Assembly: GCA_029265085.1 (NCBI GenBank)
Contig: JAJUJY010000075.1
Span: forward strand, 1-20,077
Direction: 5' to 3'
DNA length: 20,077 bases
DNA from: Chloroflexota bacterium
GTDB lineage: Bacteria; Chloroflexota; Anaerolineae; Anaerolineales; Anaerolineaceae
A program made the translations under genes and the position numbers. The notes beneath the pieces are model-generated. The model was given only the letters and a program-made list of their open reading frames with translations, was not told the DNA's origin and searched no databases. Below are positions 13,434-20,077 of this stretch, piece after piece. The stretch's first letter is position 1, and every line of letters begins with the position of its first letter.

Positions 13434-13511
13434 AAAAAAACACATAGATTCGTTTCCAGCCGATAACACCTCGCCTGGGCAATCATGCTCAGCCAAAGAG
13501 CATCTGCAGGG

Positions 13512-13715
13512 CTATTTCTTGCGAGAGCGAACGGTATGCATTGCCAGCCCAACCAGCCCCATCATCAAACCGCCAAAGGAGGCGATATAACTCAGGAAGT
13601 TGAGCAAGAAAGTCGATTCAACGATCTTAACCACCATCAGTAATGGCAAGATCACACCAACAATCATCAAGAAAACACCCACAACAATTAACCAGCGAGG
13701 GTTCCAGCTTCTCAT
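13512..13715 (-). CDS. Small two-helix membrane protein at the end of the transporter operon
   Basis: This 67-residue protein has two hydrophobic segments, about 8-29 (WLIVVGVFLMIVGVILPLLMVV) and 36-58 (FLLNFLSYIASFGGLMMGLVGLAM), and a basic tail (RSRKK). No family is recognised. The start at 13715 is chosen because an AGGAAA site formed by the end of the preceding gene lies just upstream; the earlier in-frame start at 13742 would overlap that gene by 19 bases. Its place right after the OppF-like gene suggests co-expression with the transporter. Confidence 0.75.
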   Translation of the reverse strand: MRSWNPRWLIVVGVFLMIVGVILPLLMVVKIVESTFLLNFLSYIASFGGLMMGLVGLAMHTVRSRKK

Positions 13716-13723
13716 CGAATTTC

Positions 13724-14764
13724 CTATTTCTTGTATAACCAACAGGCCGCGGTATGTTCGGCTTCAATTTCGAAATCGGGCGGAACTTCCACATCGCACA
13801 ATCCCTTAATCACACGCGGACAGCGGGGATGGAAGCGGCAGCCAGCCGGCGGCTTGATCAAGTTTGGCGGCTCACCAGGCGGAACCTCTTTGTAGGTGTA
13901 AGCGTTACTGGCATCCGGCTCCGAGGTACCCGTTAAGAGCGCCTGGGTATAGGGGTGCGAGGCATTGCGCAGCAAATCTTCCGACTTGGCTTTTTCCACC
14001 AGGTTCCCTGCATACATCACGAAGATGCGGCGAGAGAAGTAGCGCACGGTAGAAAGGTCGTGCGTGATGTAGATGACTGCCAGGTGATGCTCTTCCTGCA
14101 AATTCTTCAGCAGTTTGAGGATTTCAACGCGCACGGAGGCATCCAGCATGGAGACCGGTTCATCGGCCACTACCAGCTGCGGATCCAGGATCATTGCGCG
14201 TGCAATCACCATACGCTGCTGCTGTCCGCCGCTGAGCATATGTGGGAATTTCGGCAAGAAATCCTGCACGGGGGTGACTTTGACTTCCGTCAACGCCTGT
14301 TCAATGCGCTGCAGCCGGTCTTCTTTTGATTTGGCAGTATTGATGACCAGCGGCTCTTCCAGAATCTTTTCCACCGTCATAAACGGAGCCATCGCGCCGT
14401 AAGGGTCTTGCTGGACATAGCCAACCTGAGCGCGATATTTGCGCAGGTCATTGCCTTTCATATCGGCAATGCTCTGGCCTTTATAGGTAATCGAGCCTTT
14501 GGTAATGCGGTTTAAACCCAGAATGGTTTTCATCAGGCTGGATTTACCGCAGCCGCTTTCACCAACAATCGCGATAGCTTCGCCTTCATAGAGATCAAAG
14601 CTTACGCCATCCACCGCGTGCACATATCCGGCATGGCCAAAACCAAACCGGCGTAATTCAAACCAAACACGCAAATCTTTTACCGAGAGGAGCACGTCAC
14701 CATTGGGATTTGAGGTCGTTTCCGGACCAACGTTGACGTTCTCAGGGGTGATTATCTCAGTCAT
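13724..14764 (-). CDS. Peptide ABC transporter ATPase, OppF/DppF-like
   Basis: This 346-residue cytoplasmic ATPase is one of the two that power peptide import. It has Walker A GESGCGKSS (68-76), the Q-loop near Gln118-Gln119 in YVQQDPYG, signature LSGGQQQR (177-184), Walker B VVADEP (Asp201-Glu202) and the switch His in YITHDLS. The C-terminal oligopeptide-transporter extension carries HPYTQALL and CRFHPRCP, with four cysteines (309, 315, 323, 341) in the spacing that binds an Fe-S cluster in some relatives. It follows the OppD-like gene by 12 bases with an AGGAG ribosome site. D/F naming follows gene order and similarity; a di- or oligopeptide substrate is inferred. Confidence 0.95.
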   Translation of the reverse strand: MTEIITPENVNVGPETTSNPNGDVLLSVKDLRVWFELRRFGFGHAGYVHAVDGVSFDLYEGEAIAIVGESGCGKSSLMKTILGLNRITKGSITYKGQSIADMKGNDLRKYRAQVGYVQQDPYGAMAPFMTVEKILEEPLVINTAKSKEDRLQRIEQALTEVKVTPVQDFLPKFPHMLSGGQQQRMVIARAMILDPQLVVADEPVSMLDASVRVEILKLLKNLQEEHHLAVIYITHDLSTVRYFSRRIFVMYAGNLVEKAKSEDLLRNASHPYTQALLTGTSEPDASNAYTYKEVPPGEPPNLIKPPAGCRFHPRCPRVIKGLCDVEVPPDFEIEAEHTAACWLYKK

Positions 14765-14776
14765 GCAACATCTCCT

Positions 14777-15733
14777 TTAAACGTGCAACCAACACTTCAC
14801 CAGGTGACCTTCTTTGTTGACCACTGGCGGCTCTTCTTCACATTTCCCAAAGCGCAGCGGGCAGCGATCTTTGAAGCGGCAGCCCGTCGGTAAATTCAGC
14901 AAGCTGGGCGGCTGGCCGACAATGAAATCAAGTTCTTTGTCACCATGCAGCCGCGGCACACTGGCCATCAGTTTGCGCGAGTATGGGTGCAGTGGGTCTG
15001 CAAAGAATCGTGCTGCATCGCTCACCTCGACAATTTGACCCGCATACATCACTGCAACCTTGTTTGCCAGTTCGCTCGAGGTCGCAATATCGTGCGTGAT
15101 CAAAATGTAGCTGGTTTCCATCTCTTTCTTGATGCGCTTTAATACGTTAAAAATGTTTGCCTGGGTTAGCACGTCCAACGCGGAGGTTGGTTCATCCAAG
15201 ACAATCAAATCCGGTGTCGTTACCAAAGACATGGCAATCGCCGCGCGCTGGCGCATTCCGCCAGAAAGTTCAAAAGCATAACGATCCAAGAACCCTTCCG
15301 GAACGCCAACCAGGTTAAACATTTTGCGTGCCTGGTTCATTGCTTCTTCTTTGCGCACACCACCGTGCACCATAATTGGCTCAGCCACCTGATCGCCCAC
15401 CTTCAAAACCGGGTTGAGCGAGTTCATGGCTGCCTGCGGCACCAGCGAAATTTGCTGCCAGCGCACATTCCGGCGGTAATCTTCGTCATTCAAGGCCATC
15501 ACGTCCTTGCCGTTTAGAAACACCTTGCCGGAATAACTTTGAACGTTTCGCGGCAGCAAACGCAGGATCGCTTTCGCCAGAGACGATTTACCGCAGCCTG
15601 ATTCACCCAGGATGACGACGGCTTCGTTATGGCCCAACTCAAAGTTTACGCCATCAACCGCTTTCACGGGTCCGCGTTCGGTACGAAAATGAAGGACCAG
15701 ATTTTCAATGCGTAATAATTTTGTGTCAGCCAT
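14777..15733 (-). CDS. Peptide ABC transporter ATPase, OppD/DppD-like
   Basis: This 318-residue partner ATPase has Walker A GESGCGKSS (43-51), Q-loop VPQAAMNSLNPV (98-109) with the SLNP motif typical of OppD/DppD, signature LSGGMRQR (156-163), Walker B IVLDEPTSALD (Asp180-Glu181) and switch His in LITHDIA. The C-terminus has HPYSRKLM and CRFKDRCPLRFGKC, the OppD/F-type cysteine-rich extension. It begins four bases after the OppC-like gene stop and would form the heterodimer with the downstream OppF-like ATPase. Confidence 0.95.
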   Translation of the reverse strand: MADTKLLRIENLVLHFRTERGPVKAVDGVNFELGHNEAVVILGESGCGKSSLAKAILRLLPRNVQSYSGKVFLNGKDVMALNDEDYRRNVRWQQISLVPQAAMNSLNPVLKVGDQVAEPIMVHGGVRKEEAMNQARKMFNLVGVPEGFLDRYAFELSGGMRQRAAIAMSLVTTPDLIVLDEPTSALDVLTQANIFNVLKRIKKEMETSYILITHDIATSSELANKVAVMYAGQIVEVSDAARFFADPLHPYSRKLMASVPRLHGDKELDFIVGQPPSLLNLPTGCRFKDRCPLRFGKCEEEPPVVNKEGHLVKCWLHV

Positions 15734-15737
15734 AGGT

Positions 15738-17087
15738 TTACAGGCCTCTTAGTTTCGGGTTGAAAATGCGGTCAAGCGCGAAGCCCAACATCGCAAATCC
15801 TAAACCGGTAAACATCAACAAGATGGCCGGTTCAAGAATCCAGTAATAATATCCCTTGTACAACGCACCGTTAACTTCGGCATCGTTGATGATCTTACCC
15901 CAGGTTGGCAGCACCGGATCACCCAGACCGAGCACGGCCAGTGAAGCCTCAAGGAATACGTAAGAAGGCACTGAAGACACCAGGGTGGGGATCAACAGCG
16001 GAATAATGCGCGGGATCAAATAGGTGAAGATGATCCGCGAATCACTGGCGCCGTACGCCTTGGCTGCTTCGATGTAGGTTGATTCTTTCACCTGCAAGAA
16101 GATCGCGCGGTAAGACTTGATCGAGCCAGTGAAAATGCTCAACAACACGGTCACACCCAGGATTGTCCAGATGCTGCGGTTATAGAACGTACCAACCATA
16201 ATCAAGATCGCCAGGAAGGGCAACACGAGGTTAACCTCGGTAATACGCTGGATCAGGTCATCCACCCAACCGCCATACCAGGCACCAATGGCCGCGATAA
16301 TCATCGTCAGCACAGCGGTGCCGAGGGCTGCCAGCAAACCAAAGGCCAACGCGATTGGCGCACCCCACAAAAGCGGGACAATCAAATCACGCCGAGCATT
16401 ATCCGTTCCGGCCAGGCCGTACACATTACCGTGGAAGACAAATTCCGCATTAATATCGGAACCTTCTTCAAAAGTGATCCCATTGATCACCAACTGGTAT
16501 TTGCCTTTTAGGGGCACAAGCGGGTCCGATTTTTCCACCGAGAACAGCGAGGGCATCACTTCCTTGCCCCTCAAGCGTTTGATCAATTTTTCGTCCTGCG
16601 AGAATCGGAAAGTCTGTTTCTGGTTTACACCAAAATCCGAAATGCGCACTTTCCGCTCATCGGGGGTAATCAAATAAATCGATACAAACGGCTGCTTTGC
16701 TTCATATTTCGAGGTGAAATAGATCAGCAAATCCTGCGGGTATTCATCGTAGGAAAAATCAAAGGTATAGGTGAAATCAATCGAGGAAGTTCCTTGCTCA
16801 CCAGGTGTGACGGTTTTCAGCAGCGAATCTTCGGTATCACCCGATTTCACTGCAAAAGAAACCGGCTGTTTCTTCTCGGTAAAGAAGTTATACCAGGCCG
16901 GAGGAGCATTCTTCGGATTTTGATACCATACCTCTTCCCCACCACGCCAGAGACGGATGGCCTCATTGTATGGGATCTTAATCATGGCATATACCGCAAG
17001 GGCAATCAACAACAAGATAACAATAGAGCCAGCGATTGCCGATGGGTAGTATAGAAAATCGCGAATGATATTCTTAAGCTTGTTCAT
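15738..17087 (-). CDS. Peptide ABC transporter permease, OppC-like, with large extracytoplasmic insertion
   Basis: This 449-residue inner-membrane permease has a first helix at about 15-37, then a soluble region of roughly 180 residues (about 40-222), then the usual OppC core. The core starts with the family motif GTDNARRD (227-234) and five membrane helices. The EAA loop that docks on the ATPases is YIEAAKAYGASDSRIIFTYLIPRIIP (338-363). OppC/DppC proteins usually have about 280-320 residues with a short loop between helix 1 and the GTDxxGRD motif, so the insertion is striking; its beta-rich, charged character suggests a folded periplasmic domain. It lies two bases from the OppB-like gene and four from the OppD-like gene. 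Confidence 0.93.
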   Translation of the reverse strand: MNKLKNIIRDFLYYPSAIAGSIVILLLIALAVYAMIKIPYNEAIRLWRGGEEVWYQNPKNAPPAWYNFFTEKKQPVSFAVKSGDTEDSLLKTVTPGEQGTSSIDFTYTFDFSYDEYPQDLLIYFTSKYEAKQPFVSIYLITPDERKVRISDFGVNQKQTFRFSQDEKLIKRLRGKEVMPSLFSVEKSDPLVPLKGKYQLVINGITFEEGSDINAEFVFHGNVYGLAGTDNARRDLIVPLLWGAPIALAFGLLAALGTAVLTMIIAAIGAWYGGWVDDLIQRITEVNLVLPFLAILIMVGTFYNRSIWTILGVTVLLSIFTGSIKSYRAIFLQVKESTYIEAAKAYGASDSRIIFTYLIPRIIPLLIPTLVSSVPSYVFLEASLAVLGLGDPVLPTWGKIINDAEVNGALYKGYYYWILEPAILLMFTGLGFAMLGFALDRIFNPKLRGL

Positions 17088-17089
17088 AA

Positions 17090-18214
17090 TCAGTTCCCAC
17101 TACTACCCACTTTAACACGCGGGTCAACCAAAGCATAAACGAAGTCCAAGATGAACACCGTAATAGCCAAAAGATAGGCATAAATAATGGTTGAACCAAC
17201 AATCACCGGTGTGTCAAACAGACCAATCGCCGTATAAATCGTCCGGCCTAAACCTGGCCACAGGAAGATCGTTTCGGTAATGGTTGCGCCAGTCCACAAA
17301 GCAATGACCAGCAAAGCAAAGTTGGTGATGATGGTGGGTAACGTTGGGCGCAAAATATAGCGGCGTTCAATATCCCGTGAAGACAGACCTTTGGCTTTGG
17401 CCATATCGACATAATCTTCACTGGAATAGATCAAGAAGAATGTGCGCCAGTTGTAAATACTGAGGAATAATGAGGCAATGATGAGCGAACTGGCCGGCAG
17501 GATAAGATGTTTTAATAAGCTGAGGATGTAGTCACCGGTGTTCGTTGGCGGTGGAGCAGCAACCATTCCACCAAACGGCAAAATTTTCAAAACTGCCGCA
17601 AAAATCAAAATGAAGAATATACCGTAAAACCAGGGTGGAACAGACGAGGTTGGTGAAAGCGCAATCACCAACTTATCCCAGAAATTGCCGTAATTTCGCG
17701 ATAATGAAAGTGCAATGAATACACTAAAGAAGAACAGGAACAACTGCGATGTTCCCATCAAGAGCAGTGTAGCTGGCAAGCGTTCCAAGATAATTGCCCG
17801 AACGGAGCGCGATCCGTTGTCGCTAACCATGTTCAACGCCCGGCCCAGGTTTAATTGCAAAGCATTGCCGAGATAGCGGAATGCGCGCACCGCAAAGGGA
17901 GTATTCAATCCCAGCCGGTTTTCTTCCAGCGCAATCATTTCCTCGGTCATCTTTTGGCGTGTTTCTGGGGTAATCTTCTGGTTGGCAGTCATTGCGGCAA
18001 CCCGCATGATGACGCGTTCCTTGATCTCAGACTTCATAATGTTATCGACATAACCACCCATATTGGCGATCATGATCGTCAGAAACACACCAATCACAAC
18101 TGTAATAAACAGGGTTATCAAACGAATTGCTGTGAAACGAGCAATTCGGCCTAAAGCCGAGCTCGAGGTTTTCTTCTTCGTACCCTCCGAGACTGTCTGA
18201 GGTACTGCTGTCAT
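17090..18214 (-). CDS. Peptide ABC transporter permease, OppB-like
   Basis: This 374-residue inner-membrane permease has a helix at about 28-50, a moderately long extracytoplasmic part (about 55-130) with LNTPFAVRAFRYLGNALQLNLGRAL, which matches the OppB/DppB lead-in before helix 2, and five further helices. The EAA loop is EDYVDMAKAKGLSSRDIERRYILRPTLPT near residues 260-290. The C-terminus (VYALVDPRVKVG) is family typical. The start at 18214 is an ATG with a GAGGG site; an upstream TTG is in frame but would swallow that site. It lies downstream of the binding-protein gene across a strong hairpin (18239-18269). Confidence 0.94.
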   Translation of the reverse strand: MTAVPQTVSEGTKKKTSSSALGRIARFTAIRLITLFITVVIGVFLTIMIANMGGYVDNIMKSEIKERVIMRVAAMTANQKITPETRQKMTEEMIALEENRLGLNTPFAVRAFRYLGNALQLNLGRALNMVSDNGSRSVRAIILERLPATLLLMGTSQLFLFFFSVFIALSLSRNYGNFWDKLVIALSPTSSVPPWFYGIFFILIFAAVLKILPFGGMVAAPPPTNTGDYILSLLKHLILPASSLIIASLFLSIYNWRTFFLIYSSEDYVDMAKAKGLSSRDIERRYILRPTLPTIITNFALLVIALWTGATITETIFLWPGLGRTIYTAIGLFDTPVIVGSTIIYAYLLAITVFILDFVYALVDPRVKVGSSGN

Positions 18215-18238
18215 TTTCTGCCCTCGCAAATTGGTTAA

Positions 18239-18269
18239 ATAGGGGCAAGGTTTTTGCCCTTGCCCCTAT
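18239..18269 (-). terminator. Strong hairpin after the binding-protein gene (attenuator or mRNA stabiliser)
   Basis: A perfect 12-base stem, ATAGGGGCAAGG/CCTTGCCCCTAT, with a seven-base loop. On the minus strand it is followed only by TTTAACC, so it is not a complete terminator. Such stems after the binding-protein gene usually protect its 3' end and let limited transcription continue into the permease genes. Confidence 0.75.
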
Positions 18270-18292
18270 CATACTACTTGAACTGTACAGCC

Positions 18293-20077
18293 TTACGGAG
18301 CTGTCACGAAATCGATCGAGGAGAAGGTGGGAACGCTGACAACCAGCGGAACCACTGCAACCTCAAGTTTGTTCGAGCCAGCTTCGAGCTTGGCGGTGAC
18401 GTCAGCAGGCAGGGTGACGGTGTATAAACCATCTTCCACGAAAGTGGCTTCTGCAACGGTCACGATTTCACCCTTGGCGTTGTAGAGCAAGTATTTCACC
18501 TGCTTGATCTCAGCCTGCGGGTAAGCTTCGTCGTTGAAGCTAACCAACACATCGAAGGTGGCTTCTTCACCAATCTTCACCTGGCCAGCGCCATCGAGGG
18601 TCACATCGGCAATCTTGGGAGTGCCGTAGTTAGCCCAGCGGTCCGCCAGATCGGGGTACTCGGCAAAGTGCTTCAGGGTCAGACTCTTCTCAGTCAGGAA
18701 GGCTTTGTCGAGGTAGTAAGGACCAGTGCCAACCCAGAAGTGACCGTGTTCAGCGTACCAGGCCTTGAGGGCTTCGTAGCGAGCGGCGGCTTCTTCAGCA
18801 GTGACGTACTGGCTCATGGTCGGGGCGTACGGAATGTAGGATTCAGCAATCGCCTGATCCAGGGTCTTGGACAGGATCTCGAGAGTCGGGCCGCCAACAA
18901 AGCTGGTCTGCTCGATCTCTTTTACGCCGGCTTTATCAACCGAGTAAGCGATTTCGCCATTGGCTTCCGCCAGGTTGGCAACAGCTAAAACATCCCAGGA
19001 ACCTTCGCCGTAGGTATAGGTCGGCCATAAGACCGGCATATTCAATTCGGCATCCAACTGGTAGGTATTGGTGTAGTATTCAATCACCAACGGCTCAGTG
19101 GAGACGATCTTGAAGCCCTTGAAATCGGCTGCGAAGACTTCGTAGACCGGGACAGCCTGCTCATCGTAGATGGGGCTTTCGGGTTTGGCGCGGTCAAAGG
19201 TCATGATCATGCCCATGACGAAGTCGCCAAGGGACAGATTCACACCATTGTGCCATTTGACGGTTTCGAACATGCCAGCCGGATAGTACATGGTGGTCTT
19301 GCGCAGAGCAGTCAAACCATCGGGGAATTTCTCGCCAACGGTGATGAACTTCTGAGCAGCGGCATCCCAGTCAACCCAGGCATCTGCCGGAACGGTGATT
19401 TCTTTTTCGAACTTCAGGTCAACCCAGTCATTGGTCTTGGCAACGGGCAAGCCTTCGGTCACAACAACTTCGGCCTTTTCGATGCGCAGCGGCCACATGA
19501 GACCGGTGAAGGGATCGTACATCACGTCGCCACTCTGGGTAGCGCGGATAGCGCCCTGGTCGTAAGCCCAGTTAGAGCCAGCGATGGGGTTCCACGGATC
19601 GCCAAACAGACCCTGGGTTGCCCACTTGAGCGTGCCACCTTCTTTGTCAGCCCAACGAGTGGTGTACGGCCAAATCTGAGCGCCTTCAACACCAGCAGCC
19701 AGGTCGTAGGTAGTCTGCAGACCCTTAGCGTAGGGGATGTAGTTCTTGCCGTCGATCAAGAAGACCTGCAAAGAGTCTTCCAGGGACAATGCAAGAGCGC
19801 GTTTCATCATTTCATGGCGTTCTTCCACGGTCTTGTAGCCAGCGGTCGCCAGATCGTCACCCAGTTTCTGGAATTCTTCGTCAGGTTTGTTGGCGAGGAA
19901 CACAGGGATACCCTGGGCGCTGGTGGGCAGGTACATTTCCTGGAAGATGTTGCCCTGGTCGCGGTCCAAAATAGTTGAGGACCAGGCAGCGGTGTAGAGG
20001 TGCCAGAGGCCTTCTTCGGGTTGTGAACCAATCCACAGGGGGGCGGCTTCAGAGGACTTCTTGTATTGGCGGTCCAC
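18293..20077 (-). CDS. Peptide ABC transporter substrate-binding protein (SBP family 5), N-terminus outside window
   Basis: The open frame runs from the right edge to the TAA at 18293 and gives 594 residues; signal peptide and N-terminal lobe are missing. Family 5 traits are seen: MYYPAGMFETVKWHNGVNLSLGDFVMGMIMTFDRAK (the 'W.dG..vta.Dv..t..r' region), repeated Trp/Tyr-rich segments, and GTGPYYLDKAF, the hallmark GTGPY loop. After about residue 480 a separate beta-rich part of about 110 residues (KIADVTLDGAGQVKIGEEATFDVLVSFND...YTVTLPADVTAKLEAGSNKLEVAVVP) looks like an Ig/fibronectin-like domain, not usual at this place. It is the first visible gene of the transporter operon and sits outside the cytoplasmic membrane. 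Substrate is probably peptide but cannot be told. Confidence 0.92.
   Translation of the reverse strand: MDRQYKKSSEAAPLWIGSQPEEGLWHLYTAAWSSTILDRDQGNIFQEMYLPTSAQGIPVFLANKPDEEFQKLGDDLATAGYKTVEERHEMMKRALALSLEDSLQVFLIDGKNYIPYAKGLQTTYDLAAGVEGAQIWPYTTRWADKEGGTLKWATQGLFGDPWNPIAGSNWAYDQGAIRATQSGDVMYDPFTGLMWPLRIEKAEVVVTEGLPVAKTNDWVDLKFEKEITVPADAWVDWDAAAQKFITVGEKFPDGLTALRKTTMYYPAGMFETVKWHNGVNLSLGDFVMGMIMTFDRAKPESPIYDEQAVPVYEVFAADFKGFKIVSTEPLVIEYYTNTYQLDAELNMPVLWPTYTYGEGSWDVLAVANLAEANGEIAYSVDKAGVKEIEQTSFVGGPTLEILSKTLDQAIAESYIPYAPTMSQYVTAEEAAARYEALKAWYAEHGHFWVGTGPYYLDKAFLTEKSLTLKHFAEYPDLADRWANYGTPKIADVTLDGAGQVKIGEEATFDVLVSFNDEAYPQAEIKQVKYLLYNAKGEIVTVAEATFVEDGLYTVTLPADVTAKLEAGSNKLEVAVVPLVVSVPTFSSIDFVTAP

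Noticed and set aside
19250..19978. Plus-strand open frame of 242 codons
   Set aside because: Antisense to the substrate-binding protein, whose motifs and frame are clear.
1..20077. CRISPR array, tRNA, rRNA, insertion sequence, prophage or toxin-antitoxin genes
   Set aside because: No regularly spaced repeats, no tRNA-like cloverleaf noticed by eye, no transposase or integrase motifs in either strand.

Overview
The window looks like chromosomal DNA of an anaerobic Chloroflexota, most likely class Anaerolineae. This is inferred from the gene types: Thr/Pro-rich tethered proteins, a family 39 glycosyltransferase, FmdB/DegV/OsmC housekeeping genes, a large opp-type peptide transporter, and a degenerate bacterial family B DNA polymerase. 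No 16S rRNA or tRNA is present, so the assignment rests on style and content. Promoters with TTGACA/TATAAT-like boxes and Shine-Dalgarno sequences are clear in several places.

Layout. (1) 1-1546, minus: gatC then gatA (cut by the left edge), two subunits of the tRNA-dependent amidotransferase. (2) 1547-2491: a non-coding stretch with C/G-tract repeats and a terminator, then a short membrane-anchored Thr/Pro-rich protein, divergent from the next block. (3) 2492-5836, plus: a tightly overlapping trio of GT39-type membrane glycosyltransferase, four-helix membrane protein and CYTH-domain protein. (4) 5919-6947, minus: FmdB zinc ribbon, CsoR/CstR-type repressor and OsmC-family protein, behind a good promoter whose -10 box lies inside a near-perfect palindrome, probably the repressor's own operator. 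(5) 7070-7915, plus: a DegV-family fatty-acid-binding protein.

(6) 7890-11630, minus, is the most interesting part. It holds four genes: a small regulator with a possible ribbon-helix-helix segment and a LuxR-type helix-turn-helix; a RecA/RadA-like protein without a P-loop; an 88-residue helical protein; and a family B DNA polymerase with a broken motif C and degraded exonuclease motifs (PolB2-like). The promoter (TTGACG-17-TACAAT) carries a GAAC-N4-GTTC palindrome between its -35 and -10 boxes, which is the shape of a Gram-positive-type LexA/SOS box. I read this as a DNA-damage-inducible polymerase cassette, formally similar to ImuA-ImuB-DnaE2 but built from different parts.

(7) 11671-13313, minus: a small two-helix membrane protein and a receiver-plus-Roadblock-like regulator, each with its own promoter and terminator. 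(8) 13403-20077, minus: an ABC oligopeptide-type transporter operon in the order binding protein (cut by the right edge), OppB-like, OppC-like, OppD-like, OppF-like, then a small membrane protein. The OppC-like permease has an unusually large extracytoplasmic insertion, and the binding protein ends in an apparent Ig-like domain. A strong hairpin after the binding-protein gene probably sets stoichiometry.
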